This document shows positions 1 through 9,193 of a stretch of 64,000 bases of DNA, piece by piece. Position 1 is the stretch's first letter; each line of letters starts with the position of its first letter. The notes beneath the pieces were generated by a model. That model saw only the letters and a program-made list of their open reading frames with translations, ran no database searches and was not told the DNA's origin. The DNA comes from Afipia sp. (GTDB lineage: Bacteria > Pseudomonadota > Alphaproteobacteria > Rhizobiales > Xanthobacteraceae). The stretch lies in contig JAFVHU010000006.1 in assembly GCA_017474385.1 (NCBI GenBank), positions 1 to 64,000 on the forward strand, given 5' to 3'. The position numbers and the translations under genes are program-made.

Positions 1-1449
1 ATTCGCCGGCCCTTCCGTCCTTGGCGACCAACCACCGCCCAATGCCTGATAGAGAGTTACGACCGCCAGCAGCCGGGCGAGTTGGAACTGCGCCAGCGAA
101 TCTTCAGCCTGAAATAGCGTCAATTGCGTGTTTAGCACAGTAACGATGTCGGCTGTGCCAGCGCGAAGCTGCCGTTCGGACAGTTCGAACGCCCTTCGGG
201 AGGCGGACACCACGATGCGCTGGAGCCGCAGCCGCTCGTTGGCCTGCTTGAGGGTCGAGAGTGCCGTATCCACGTCGGCAAAGGCCGACACCACGGTCTT
301 GCGATAGGTTTGCAACAACTCGTCCTGCCGTGCCTGCTGCAGGTCGAAGTTGGCCTGAATCCGTCCGGCGTCGAAGATCGGCTGCGTCAGTCCGGCCGCA
401 ACGTTGAAGAACGCCGACTGCGGGGTAAACAACATCGCCAGTTGGGCGCTTTGGTAGCCGCCCTGCCCGGTGAGTTGAATGCTCGGGAAGAACTGCGCCC
501 GTGCGCTGCCGACATTCGCCGTCGCAGACGCCAACTGGTTTTCCTGACGCCGGATGTCAGGCCGCTGCGTCAGCAGATCGGATGGAATCCCCGGCGTCAC
601 ACGCGGAATCGCAAGGGCCCCGAGCGATCCGCCGGTCAGCCGCACTCGCTCTGGCGGCCGTGCGACCAGCGTCGCCAGAATATTGGCGTTCTGATCCAGC
701 GCCTGCCGCAGCGGCGGCACCGCCGCTTTCTGGTTCGCAAGCAAGCTTTCCTGCTGAGCAAGATCAAGATCGGATCCCGTCCCTGAATCCACGCGCGCCT
801 TGATGGCGTCGTAGATGCGCTGCGCGCTGGCGATGTTGCGCGTCGCGATGTTGATCCGCTCCTGCGCGGCCACCACCTGGAAGTAGGCGTTGGCGACGCT
901 CGCCAGTGTCGTCAGCGCGACCACATCGCGATCGAAGCGGTTGGCGTTGGCGGTTTCTTCGGCGGCCAGCAGGGCGTCGCGATTCTTGCCCCAGAAATCG
1001 ATCTCATAGCTCGCGCTGAGCGACGCCGTATGATTCGTGACCTCGCCGCGGCCGGTGAGCGGGGTCGCACTCGTGATCGTGCCTGTTGTGCTCGACGACC
1101 GCGACCGCGAGCCGGAGAAGGTTCCGGTGAGGCTCGGCAGCAGTGCAGCGCCTGCGGTCTGGGCCTGCGCGTCCGCCTGCCGGATTCGGGCGACCGCAGC
1201 GGCAATGTCCAGATTGACGGTCTGGGCCTCTTCCATGAGCACGGTCAGCTCCTTTGAGCGGAAGCCGCGCCACCAGTCCAGCGTCGGCGGCTTGCTCTCC
1301 GCGTCACCTGTCGCCGATTTGTATGCCGCAGGCACGTCCAGCGCAGGGTCCGGCAGGTCAGCCGTGAGGATGCAGCCGCCCGACATGGCCGCCATGGCCA
1401 GCGCCGCGCACAGCGCGAACGAAGGCCGCGGAAATGCTCCACGTCGCAT
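1..1449 (-). CDS. RND efflux outer membrane lipoprotein, NodT/OprM type (3' end outside window)
   Basis: Outer-membrane channel of a tripartite efflux pump (TolC-like OEP family). The reverse-strand frame is open from the ATG at 1449 to the window edge, giving 483 codons, so little is missing from a family of about 480-500 residues. The N-terminus is a lipoprotein signal: basic MRRG, a hydrophobic run, then a lipobox-like MSGGC with the acylated Cys near residue 27. Seen downstream are WWRGFRSKELTVLMEEA, typical of the first helix, and the internal repeat with the RQADAQAQTAGAALLPSL and QLASATANVGSARAQFFPSI pair that marks the duplicated OEP architecture. No pump or membrane-fusion gene lies on the upstream side; partners, if linked, would be downstream, beyond base 1. 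Substrate cannot be told from sequence. Confidence 0.88.
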   Translation of the reverse strand, partial: MRRGAFPRPSFALCAALAMAAMSGGCILTADLPDPALDVPAAYKSATGDAESKPPTLDWWRGFRSKELTVLMEEAQTVNLDIAAAVARIRQADAQAQTAGAALLPSLTGTFSGSRSRSSSTTGTITSATPLTGRGEVTNHTASLSASYEIDFWGKNRDALLAAEETANANRFDRDVVALTTLASVANAYFQVVAAQERINIATRNIASAQRIYDAIKARVDSGTGSDLDLAQQESLLANQKAAVPPLRQALDQNANILATLVARPPERVRLTGGSLGALAIPRVTPGIPSDLLTQRPDIRRQENQLASATANVGSARAQFFPSIQLTGQGGYQSAQLAMLFTPQSAFFNVAAGLTQPIFDAGRIQANFDLQQARQDELLQTYRKTVVSAFADVDTALSTLKQANERLRLQRIVVSASRRAFELSERQLRAGTADIVTVLNTQLTLFQAEDSLAQFQLARLLAVVTLYQALGGGWSPRTEGPAN

Positions 1450-1885
1450 CTTGAAGGGCAGCTCAAACACCGGCGTAAATACTCTCCGAAGGGCCAGAAT
1501 CTCATTCTAGCGGGCCGTTCTGGCCGCGGACAGGCATGTTCCATCGCCGTCCTCAAGACAAGCAGGGCCTGTGCTTCCCGGGTGTCAGGCCCGGAATCCG
1601 ACTTATCCCTATAAATAAAGGATTTCCTGCGTTCATCGACCTGAACGGCTGCAAGCCTTACCAAGATTTCATGTGGACTTCAGCGGCACACACTCCGGCC
1701 ACAGCTACCCGCAACGGCACAACGCCGACAGCGCAATCCCGCTTCACCGCTACTTGCGTCTTTGGCTAAAGGGCGCAAGAATTGTGGCAAGACCAACAGC
1801 GAAGGACAGTTCGGCGGCAAAACGGCCGGCACACGCGAGCAGAAGATTGGACGGTAGAGCCACATCACACTGATGGAATTGCGCG
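1450..1885. other. Intergenic region without a recognisable gene
   Basis: These 436 bases separate two divergently transcribed genes, so promoters for both must lie here. The short open frames in the region are low-complexity or out-of-frame extensions of the neighbours, without Shine-Dalgarno sequences or recognisable motifs. No repeat, tRNA or terminator was found. Confidence 0.5.
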
Positions 1886-3115
1886 ATGTCTGACCTGATC
1901 ATCCTGACCCCTGACAATGTCGAGGCGGTCTTGCCGGATGTGCCCCGACTGGTCCGGTTTGCATTCCACTTCGTATCAAAACTGCGGCGCGGCACGCTCG
2001 ACATCACCCTGCCGGACGGCCGGACGGTGCGCTGCGGCGGTCTAGAGCCCGGCCCCACCGCGCAGATGACGATCTACAGCTACGGCTTTGCATGGCGGCT
2101 CGCGCGGGGTGGCGACATCGGGATCGCCGAGGCCTATCTGCGCCGCGAATGGGACACACCGAACCTGACGCAGTTCCTCTACATCTTCTGCCTCAACCAC
2201 GATCTGATCCAGACCATGCTCGGCGGCAAACCGGTCGCGCGGTTCGTGCAGTCGCTGCGCCACTGGTTCAACCGCAACACCAAGCGGCAGGCGCGCCGCA
2301 ACATCTACGCGCACTACGACATCGGAAATTCGTTCTACTCGGCTTGGCTCGATCCGAGCATGACCTATTCGTCGGCGCTGTTCGAGGACGGCACCAACGA
2401 TCTCACCGCCGCGCAGCACAACAAGTACCGGCGTCTCGCCGAGGCGATCAACCTTCAGCCCGGGCAGCGGGTGCTTGAGATCGGCTGCGGCTGGGGTGGC
2501 TTTGCGGAATACGTCGCCAAAAACTACAACGCCAAGGTTGTCGGGCTGACCATCAGCACCGAGCAGCGCGATTTCGCGCAGAAGCGGATGCAGGCCGCGG
2601 GCCTCAGCGACAAGGTCGAGATCAGGTTTCAGGATTACCGCGACGAGCGCGGGCAATATAACCGGATTGCCTCGATCGAAATGATAGAGGCCGTCGGCGA
2701 AGAATTCTGGCCGCAATATTTCAGCCAGCTTCGTGACCGGCTCGCCCCCGGCGGCCTCGCGGGCATTCAGGCGATCACCATTCAGGACAAGTTCTTCAAC
2801 GCCTACCGGCGCGAGGTCGATTTCATCCAGCGCTACGTTTTTCCGGGCGGAATGCTGCCGTCGCCGCAGGTGCTGAAATCGCTCGGCGAGAAGTTCGGTG
2901 TCCCCGTTATCCGCGAGCGCATTTTTGGAGAAGATTATGCCAAGACGCTCGCGACATGGAGGGACAACTTCCGCGCCGCATGGCCGAACCTGATGCCTCT
3001 CGGATTCGACGAGCGCTTCCGGCGGCTGTGGGAATACTACCTCGCCTACTGCGAGGCCGGATTCCTCTCCGGCAACATCGACGTGCGTCAGGTCGTGTTC
3101 GCCAAATCGGGTTAA
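1886..3115 (+). CDS. Cyclopropane-fatty-acyl-phospholipid synthase family methyltransferase
   Basis: SAM-dependent enzyme of the Cfa family, which methylenates the double bond of unsaturated acyl chains in membrane phospholipids. The protein is 409 residues, normal for the family. Seen: the Cfa hallmark HYDIGNSFYSAWLDPSMTYSSALF, the SAM-binding motif VLEIGCGWGG at residues 196-205, then SIEMIEAVGEEFWPQYF and QAITIQDKFFNAYRREVDFIQRYVFPGGMLPS, which match the conserved catalytic half. No signal peptide or membrane segment is present, consistent with a cytosolic, membrane-surface enzyme. It stands alone on the plus strand. The family also contains mycolic-type and tuberculostearic methyltransferases, so the exact product is inferred. 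Confidence 0.9.
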   Translation: MSDLIILTPDNVEAVLPDVPRLVRFAFHFVSKLRRGTLDITLPDGRTVRCGGLEPGPTAQMTIYSYGFAWRLARGGDIGIAEAYLRREWDTPNLTQFLYIFCLNHDLIQTMLGGKPVARFVQSLRHWFNRNTKRQARRNIYAHYDIGNSFYSAWLDPSMTYSSALFEDGTNDLTAAQHNKYRRLAEAINLQPGQRVLEIGCGWGGFAEYVAKNYNAKVVGLTISTEQRDFAQKRMQAAGLSDKVEIRFQDYRDERGQYNRIASIEMIEAVGEEFWPQYFSQLRDRLAPGGLAGIQAITIQDKFFNAYRREVDFIQRYVFPGGMLPSPQVLKSLGEKFGVPVIRERIFGEDYAKTLATWRDNFRAAWPNLMPLGFDERFRRLWEYYLAYCEAGFLSGNIDVRQVVFAKSG

Positions 3116-3262
3116 CCGGCCAGTACAACTCCCTCAGAAAGCAAGCAGATCACGCCTGCAAGTGCTGCCCTTGTCGGAACGGCGGGCGGCCTCTAGGTTG
3201 ACGGCTGAAACCCTCTCTCCTGTTTGTCTCCTGACACAGCCGGTCCCAGGTCCTTCAATATC

Positions 3263-4303
3263 ATGCACATTCGCAAAGACGTCATCGACGCCATCGGCAA
3301 CACCCCGCTCATCAAGCTGAAACGCGCGTCCGAAGAAACCGGATGCACGATCCTCGGCAAGGCCGAATTCATGAATCCCGGGCAGTCGGTGAAGGACCGC
3401 GCCGGCAAGCAGATGATTTTGGAAGCGGAGAAGCGCGGAGAACTCAGGCCCGGTGGTCTGGTCGTGGAAAGCACCGCCGGCAACACCGGAATCGGCCTCG
3501 CCCTCGTCGCAGCCGCGCGCGGCTACCGCACCATCATCGTGATCCCGGAAACGCAAAGCCAGGAAAAGAAGGACGTGCTGCGGCTGCTCGGCGCGGAACT
3601 CGTGGAAGTCCCGGCGCTGCCCTTCAGCAATCCCAACAATTACCAGCATGTCGGCCGCCGTCTCGCGGACGAACTGCGCAAGACCGAAAAGAACGGCGTC
3701 ATCTTCGCCGACCAGTGGAACAACCTCGACAACCGCAAGGCGCATTACGTCTCGACCGGCCCCGAAATCTGGGACCAGACCGACGGCAAGATTGACGGCT
3801 TCATCTGCTCGATCGGCAGCGGCGGCACGCTCGCGGGTACAGCGACTTTCCTGCGTGAAAAGAAGAAGGACATCAAGATCGGCGTGGCCGATCCGCGCGG
3901 CGCCGCGATGTACAACTATTTCGATCACGGCGAGGTCAAATCGACCGAGGGCGGATCGATCACCGAGGGCATCGGTCTCGGCCGCGTCACCGCGATCATC
4001 GAGGACGTCAAGGTCGACAAGGCCTATCTCATCGAAGACTCGGAAGCCGTTCCGATCGTGTTCGACCTTCTTGAAAACGAAGGCATCTGCGTCGGCGGCT
4101 CCTCCGGCATCAACATCGCGGGCGCCATCCGTCTGGCGAAGGATCTCGGTCCCGGCCACACCATCGTGACCGTCCTTGCCGACTACGGCACCCGCTATCA
4201 GTCGAAGCTGTTCAATCCGGACTTCCTGCGCTCGAAGAACCTGCCGGTCCCGGCATGGCTGGAGCGCAAGAGCACGATCAAGCCGCCGTTTGAGAAAGTG
4301 TGA
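3263..4303 (+). CDS. cysK: Cysteine synthase A (O-acetylserine sulfhydrylase)
   Basis: PLP enzyme that makes cysteine from O-acetylserine and sulfide. The protein is 346 residues, a little longer than E. coli CysK. Seen: the Schiff-base lysine in NPGQSVKDRAG (about K44), the substrate loop STAGNTGIG, the phosphate-binding GSGGTLAG and the C-terminal GGSSGIN. I chose the ATG at 3263 (MHIRKDVID) over an upstream TTG at 3224 because homologues begin at about this point; neither has a strong ribosome site. It is convergent with the aap operon, separated by a palindromic repeat. A cystathionine beta-lyase gene lies 5 kb away, giving the area a sulfur amino-acid flavour. A cystathionine beta-synthase role is less likely because no CBS domains are present. 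Confidence 0.9.
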   Translation: MHIRKDVIDAIGNTPLIKLKRASEETGCTILGKAEFMNPGQSVKDRAGKQMILEAEKRGELRPGGLVVESTAGNTGIGLALVAAARGYRTIIVIPETQSQEKKDVLRLLGAELVEVPALPFSNPNNYQHVGRRLADELRKTEKNGVIFADQWNNLDNRKAHYVSTGPEIWDQTDGKIDGFICSIGSGGTLAGTATFLREKKKDIKIGVADPRGAAMYNYFDHGEVKSTEGGSITEGIGLGRVTAIIEDVKVDKAYLIEDSEAVPIVFDLLENEGICVGGSSGINIAGAIRLAKDLGPGHTIVTVLADYGTRYQSKLFNPDFLRSKNLPVPAWLERKSTIKPPFEKV

Positions 4304-4317
4304 GGCTCTAAAGCGAC

Positions 4318-4426
4318 GTCATTCCGGGGCGCGAGCGCTTGCGAGCGAGCCCGGAATCTCGCGGTTGCTTCCGATGAACTCTTCTGGATTCCGGATCAGC
4401 CCGCTGCGCGGTCTGTCCGGAATGAC
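4318..4426. repeat. Interspersed palindromic repeat (GTCATTCCGG family), copy 1
   Basis: Imperfect palindrome of about 109 bases whose outer arms are GTCATTCCGG and CCGGAATGAC. Inner arms include GAGCCCGGAATC and GGATTCCGGATC. It fills the gap between the convergent stops of cysK and aapP, ending one base before the aapP stop codon, so it can also act as a bidirectional terminator. A related copy lies at 62812-62910 between paaB and paaC. Confidence 0.8.
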
Positions 4427-4427
4427 A

Positions 4428-5168
4428 TCACCTTAAAATCTGACTGAGAAACAGCTTGGTCCGCGCGTGCTGCGGGTTCGAGAAGAACTTCTCAGGCGTG
4501 TTTGCTTCGACGATCTGCCCGGCGTCCATGAACACGACGCGGTCCGCGACCTCCCGGGCGAAGCCCATCTCGTGCGTGACCACCAGCATGGTCATGCCTT
4601 CCTTGGCGAGATCGACCATGGTGTCGAGCACCTCCTTGACCATCTCTGGATCAAGCGCCGAGGTCGGTTCGTCGAACAGCATCACCTTCGGGTTCATCGT
4701 CAGCGCACGCGCGATCGCCACGCGCTGCTGCTGTCCGCCTGAAATCTGGCCGGGATATTTGTTGGCCTTGTCGGGAATCCGCACGCGCTCGAGATATTTC
4801 ATCGCCGCGGCTTCCGCTTCCTTCTTCGGAATGTTGCGCACCCAGATCGGCGCAAGCGTGCAGTTCTCCAGCACGGTCAGATGCGGAAAGAGGTTGAAGC
4901 TCTGGAACACCATCCCGACCTCGCGGCGCACGTCATCGACGCGGCGCAGGTTCGGTCCGAGCTCGATGCCGTCCACGACAATGCGGCCTTCCTGAAACTC
5001 CTCCAGCGCATTGATGCAGCGGATCAGCGTCGACTTGCCGGAGCCGGACGGCCCGCAGATCACAATGCGCTGGCCACGGCCGACTTCCGTGTCGATGTCA
5101 CGCAGCACATGGAAATCGCCGAACCACTTGTTGAGGCCCGAGATGTTGACGATTGCGTCTGCGGTCAT
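4428..5168 (-). CDS. aapP: General L-amino acid ABC transporter, ATP-binding protein AapP
   Basis: Cytosolic ATPase that powers amino-acid import through AapQ/AapM. The protein is 246 residues. Seen: Walker [10 protein letters not shown], the Q-loop region [16 protein letters not shown], the ABC signature SGGQQQRVA, Walker [14 protein letters not shown] and the switch histidine in VVTHEMGFA. It is the last gene of the aapJQMP order and starts 9 bases after the aapM stop. The closest family is the GlnQ/HisP polar amino-acid ATPases; the assignment to Aap rests on the large two-permease context. Confidence 0.93.
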   Translation of the reverse strand: MTADAIVNISGLNKWFGDFHVLRDIDTEVGRGQRIVICGPSGSGKSTLIRCINALEEFQEGRIVVDGIELGPNLRRVDDVRREVGMVFQSFNLFPHLTVLENCTLAPIWVRNIPKKEAEAAAMKYLERVRIPDKANKYPGQISGGQQQRVAIARALTMNPKVMLFDEPTSALDPEMVKEVLDTMVDLAKEGMTMLVVTHEMGFAREVADRVVFMDAGQIVEANTPEKFFSNPQHARTKLFLSQILR

Positions 5169-5177
5169 GGTTTCATC

Positions 5178-6695
5178 TCAGACATTCTTGTGAACATTCA
5201 GCCGGCGTTCCACGAATAGCGAGTAGCGCGACATTCCAAAGCAGAACACGAAGTAGATAATGCCGGTGAAGGCAAAGCCGGTGAACAGCGTTGACGGCGT
5301 CGCCCAGTTCGGATCGGCGAATGACGCGCGCAATTGCCCGAGCAGATCGAAGATCGCCACGATCAGCACCAGCGTGGTGTCCTTGAACAGTGCAATGAAA
5401 CTGTTGACGAGAGCCGGGATGACATTGCGCAGCGCCTGCGGCATCACGATCAGGCCAGTGGTTTTCCAGTAGGACAGCCCGAGCGCGCTGGCGGCTTCCG
5501 CCTGCCCGCGCGGAACCGCCTGCAAGCCGCCGCGGATGACCTCGGCGTTGTAAGCGCCGGCGAACAGCGCGATGCCGATCAGCACGCGCACCAGTCCATC
5601 GACTGTAAAGTTGCCCGGCAGAAACAGCGGCAGCATGTAGGTCGCGAAGAACAGCACGGTGATCAGCGGCACGCCGCGCCAGAATTCGATGAAGGCAATC
5701 GAGAACACGCGGATCAGCGGAATGGTTGAACGACGGCCCAGCGCAAGCACCATGCCGACCGGCATCGATGCGACGATGCCGGAGACCGAGACCACGAGCG
5801 TCACAAGAAGGCCGCCCCATGAGCGGGTATCGACAATGGGCAATCCTCCTCGATCAAGGCCCATCACCACGATGACGACGGCGATGCCGGCAAAGATCGC
5901 GATGCTCTTGAACAGCGCGCGCCAGCCGTTGCGAAAGCCGCCGGTCAGGAAAAACATCAGCAGGGAAACGATGATCGCGGTCGCGGCAACATCCGCCCAA
6001 AGCGGCGAGTGGAAACGCTCGGTGTAGTCACGCAGCCATTCAACCGGCCACATCAGGATCGCCAGTCCATCACCGATCCATCCAACCAGTCGGCCGATAA
6101 ACGAAAGTCCCTGTCCCAAAGCCCCCATGATTGTCGTAGCGGCCAATCGGGCGCCTGCGTCCTGGAAGCTGGACGCCAATCCGGAGCCAAGGTCGGCCAG
6201 CCAGTGAATGGCAAAGCCTTTCAGGCCGCCGCCGCGCAGCAGGAAGAACCCGATCACGGGATAAGCCGCGAAGTACAGCCCCGAGTTCAGCGCCTTCGCC
6301 GGCGCGCGGGGAACTAGCAGCGGCAGCAGCAGAAGCGCGCCGAGCACAAACGTCAGATTGACCCGCCAGCGTTCTTCCGCCGGATAGAAGCCGTAGATGA
6401 ACTGATCGAACTTCGCCTGAATGTATGGCCAGCACGCGCCAACCACGCGCCCCACATTCGCTTCAAGGCAGGCATTTCGATCGCTGCCCTGCCACACCGC
6501 ATCGATCAGCAAGAACTTGACGACCGGCACGAGGGTCAGCCACAGCAACGCGGCTCCGATGAGCGTGATCATGATGTTGAGCGGCGAATTGAACAGCCGC
6601 TCGCGCGCAAAGCCGATGACGCCGGTGGTCCTGACCGGAGCGCGACGCGGTCCGACAATGTCCTGCCGGACAAATGACGCGGCCTGTTCCGTCAT
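5178..6695 (-). CDS. aapM: General L-amino acid ABC transporter, permease AapM
   Basis: Inner-membrane permease of 505 residues, far longer than ordinary HisM-type permeases, which is diagnostic of AapM. The N-terminal half carries extra membrane segments around PLNIMITLIGAALLWLTLVPVVKFLL and RVNLTFVLGALLLLPLLV. The C-terminal half is a normal BPD_transp_1 domain with the coupling motif EVIRGGLQAVPRGQAEAASALGL and the ending FVERRLN. Its ATG overlaps the aapQ stop (ATGA), so the two permeases are probably translationally coupled. Confidence 0.93.
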   Translation of the reverse strand: MTEQAASFVRQDIVGPRRAPVRTTGVIGFARERLFNSPLNIMITLIGAALLWLTLVPVVKFLLIDAVWQGSDRNACLEANVGRVVGACWPYIQAKFDQFIYGFYPAEERWRVNLTFVLGALLLLPLLVPRAPAKALNSGLYFAAYPVIGFFLLRGGGLKGFAIHWLADLGSGLASSFQDAGARLAATTIMGALGQGLSFIGRLVGWIGDGLAILMWPVEWLRDYTERFHSPLWADVAATAIIVSLLMFFLTGGFRNGWRALFKSIAIFAGIAVVIVVMGLDRGGLPIVDTRSWGGLLVTLVVSVSGIVASMPVGMVLALGRRSTIPLIRVFSIAFIEFWRGVPLITVLFFATYMLPLFLPGNFTVDGLVRVLIGIALFAGAYNAEVIRGGLQAVPRGQAEAASALGLSYWKTTGLIVMPQALRNVIPALVNSFIALFKDTTLVLIVAIFDLLGQLRASFADPNWATPSTLFTGFAFTGIIYFVFCFGMSRYSLFVERRLNVHKNV

Positions 6696-7897
6696 GCGGC
6701 AAGGCTCCGGTTCAGACGCCAGCCGTAGAAATTCATGATCGCGCTCGTGACCAGCGAGATCAGCAGATACACGCCCATGGTCAGCGCGATGATCTCGACC
6801 GCCTGCCCGGTCTGGCTCAGTGCCGTTCCGGCGAAGACCGAGAACAGATCGGGGTAGCCGATCGCAACCGCCAGCGACGAGTTCTTGGTGAGGTTGAGAT
6901 ACTGATTGGTCAGCGGCGGCAGGATCACGCGCATCGCCTGCGGAATCACCACCAACCGCAATGTCTCGCCGCGCGACAGCCCCAGCGACGCGCCCGCTTC
7001 CATCTGGCCTTTGGGCACGGACTGGATGCCCGCGCGCACAATCTCGGCGATGAACGCCGCGGTGTAAGTCGAGAGTGCGATGGTGAGCGCGGCGAACTCC
7101 GGCAGCACCTTGGCGCCCCCGGCGAAGTTGAAGCCTTTCAACTGCGGCATATCGAATGCAAACGGCGCGCCGAAGACCAGGGTGGCCAGCGCGGGCAGAC
7201 CAACCAGCATCGCCAACACGAACGGCCAGATCGTCAGCTTCTCACCAGCGGCGAACAACTGCCGGCGGGCATAGGCGCGCATCAGCAGCGAGGCCACGAT
7301 GCCAATCACGATGGCCACGGCGAACACGCCAAACCCTTGCTGCGGCACAGGATCGGGAACGATCAATCCGCGGTTGCTCAGAAAGAACATTCCGAACAGA
7401 GAGATGCTCTGGCGCGGGCTCGGCAGCGTCGCCAGTACGGCGAGATACCAGAACAGAATCTGGAACAGCAGCGGCAGATTGCGGATCACCTCGACGTAGC
7501 CGCCGGAAATCCGCGCCAGCAGCCAGTTCGGCGACAACCGCCCCAGCGCCACGAGCACGCCGATGATGGTCGCGATGACGATGCCGACAATGGAAACCAG
7601 CAGCGTATTCAGCAGGCCGACAACGAAGACGCGGGCGTAGGTGTTGCTCTCGCTGAACGGGATCAGCGCCTGACTGACCGCGAAGCCCGCGGTGTTCGAC
7701 AGGAAGCCGAAGCCGGACGCGATCCGCTGGGCCTGAAGGTTGGCCCGCGCGTTCTCGACGATCTCATACCCGATCCAGACGACCAGAGCGACGAACAGGA
7801 TCTGAACAATCACGCCGCCCCACCCCGCCTGCCCGCCGAGTGCACGGCGAAGCCGTGCAACCAGTTGGAGCGGAGGCTTGCGGGGTTCGGTTGCCAT
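6692..7897 (-). CDS. aapQ: General L-amino acid ABC transporter, permease AapQ
   Basis: Second permease of the Aap importer, 401 residues from the ATG at 7897; an in-frame TTG at 7912 would add five residues. Seen: the N-terminal helix GGVIVQILFVALVVWIGYEI, the long insert typical of AapQ, and the coupling loop EIVRAGIQSVPKGQMEAGASLGL that contacts AapP. It follows aapJ by about 20 bases and overlaps aapM by four. A hairpin (7895-7914) covers the ATG, which may lower permease synthesis relative to the binding protein. Confidence 0.92.
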   Translation of the reverse strand: MATEPRKPPLQLVARLRRALGGQAGWGGVIVQILFVALVVWIGYEIVENARANLQAQRIASGFGFLSNTAGFAVSQALIPFSESNTYARVFVVGLLNTLLVSIVGIVIATIIGVLVALGRLSPNWLLARISGGYVEVIRNLPLLFQILFWYLAVLATLPSPRQSISLFGMFFLSNRGLIVPDPVPQQGFGVFAVAIVIGIVASLLMRAYARRQLFAAGEKLTIWPFVLAMLVGLPALATLVFGAPFAFDMPQLKGFNFAGGAKVLPEFAALTIALSTYTAAFIAEIVRAGIQSVPKGQMEAGASLGLSRGETLRLVVIPQAMRVILPPLTNQYLNLTKNSSLAVAIGYPDLFSVFAGTALSQTGQAVEIIALTMGVYLLISLVTSAIMNFYGWRLNRSLAA

Positions 7898-7914
7898 TGC
7901 CGTATCCGGCAATG
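7895..7914 (-). promoter_or_regulatory. Hairpin over the aapQ start codon
   Basis: Perfect 8-base-pair stem CATTGCCG-GATA-CGGCAATG read on the minus strand, placed between the aapJ stop and aapQ, with the aapQ ATG forming the end of the 3' arm. A tight GATA tetraloop makes folding plausible. Role in expression balance is inferred. Confidence 0.5.
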
Positions 7915-7917
7915 CCG

Positions 7918-8946
7918 TCAGCGGATGGGCGGCGCGTATTGAAGACCGCCCTGATTCCAGAGCTTGTTCAGTCCGCGGGCGATGCCGAGCTTCGATCCCG
8001 CGCCAACATTGCGGTCAAACGACTCGCCGTAGTTGCCGGTGGCCTTGATGATGCGCGTGACCCAGTCCTTGGTGAGGCCGAGCTGTTCGCCGAGATTGCC
8101 GTCGGTGCCGAAAATCCGCTTGAGTTCGGGCTTGCTGGACTTCGCCATCTCGTCGACGTTCTTTTGCGTCACCGCATATTCCTCGGCGTTGATCATCGCG
8201 AACAACGTCCACCTCACGATGTCGAACCACTGGTCATCGCCGTGACGAACCACAGGGCCGAGCGGCTCTTTCGAGATGACTTCCGGCAGAACGGCATGAT
8301 CGTTCGGCGCGGCGAGCTTAAGGCGTTCGGCGTAAAGCTGCGAAACGTCCGACGTAAAGACATCGCAGCGTCCCGATTCGTAGGCCTTGAGCGTTTCATC
8401 CGCAGTGCCGAACGCGATCAGCTCGTACTTCATGTTGTTACCCTTGAAGTAGTCCGAGACGTTCTGCTCGTTCGTGGTGCCGGTCTGAACGCAGATCGAC
8501 GCGCTGTTCAGTTCCAGCGCGGAATTGACCTTGAGCGACTTGCGGATCATGAAGCCCTGGCCATCATAATAGGAAATGCCGGTGTAGTTCAGGCCCAGCG
8601 ACGTGTCGCGCGACAGCGTCCAGGTCGAGTTGCGAGACAGCACATCGATCTCGCCCGACTGCAACGCCGTGAACCGGTCCTTCGCCGACAGCGGCACGAA
8701 CTTCACCTTGCTCGGATCGTTGAAGATCGCCGCGGAGAGAGCACGGCAGACGTCGACGTCGAGGCCGGTCCAGTTGCCCTTGTCGTCAGGCGACGAGAAG
8801 CCCGGCAGGCCCTGGCTGACGCCGCAGGACAAGCTGCCGCGATCCTTGATACTCTGAAGCGTCCCCCGGTCCTTCGGTTTGTCCTGCGCGTGGGCTGCCT
8901 GAGTGGCGAATGCTGCGAGAATAAGAGCGAGCGATACCCGTTTCAT
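7918..8946 (-). CDS. aapJ: General L-amino acid ABC transporter, periplasmic binding protein AapJ
   Basis: Periplasmic solute-binding protein, 342 residues from the ATG at 8946, preceded by a good ribosome site (GGAAAGGTCGTTCT). A Sec signal peptide is clear: MKRVSLALILAAFATQAAHA followed by QDKPK. Seen in the mature part: SRGSLSCGVSQGLPGFSSPDDKGNWTG-type opening with the text GLDVDVCRALSAAIF, then LQSGEIDVLSRNSTWTLSRD and FTSDVSQLYAERL, characteristic of SBP family 3 general amino-acid binding proteins. The upstream open frame extending to 9168 was rejected because the signal peptide defines the start. It is the first gene of the operon and is divergent from metC. Confidence 0.93.
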   Translation of the reverse strand: MKRVSLALILAAFATQAAHAQDKPKDRGTLQSIKDRGSLSCGVSQGLPGFSSPDDKGNWTGLDVDVCRALSAAIFNDPSKVKFVPLSAKDRFTALQSGEIDVLSRNSTWTLSRDTSLGLNYTGISYYDGQGFMIRKSLKVNSALELNSASICVQTGTTNEQNVSDYFKGNNMKYELIAFGTADETLKAYESGRCDVFTSDVSQLYAERLKLAAPNDHAVLPEVISKEPLGPVVRHGDDQWFDIVRWTLFAMINAEEYAVTQKNVDEMAKSSKPELKRIFGTDGNLGEQLGLTKDWVTRIIKATGNYGESFDRNVGAGSKLGIARGLNKLWNQGGLQYAPPIR

Positions 8947-9193
8947 AGAACGACCTTTCCCGATAATTCCGCGCTGGCGACGAACAACGTCGCGGAACGC
9001 GAAACGATCCTGCTGAAGCGCACGAAACCTAGCTAAATATCTGGTCTGCATAACAGAACGCCGGACGCGACGGGTCAAGGGGTTGACGTCCGCCATTGCG
9101 GTCAGCTTACTGACCCATAAGGCAGCACATTGCCTTTTGTCGAGCAGTCCCCACCGCGGCTGCGGCAAGATGTCTTGTACAAGTGACCGTCAT

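Noticed and set aside
6674-7942. 422-codon plus-strand frame opposite aapQ
   Set aside because: Shadow of a confirmed permease; Gln/Arg/His-rich low-complexity translation.
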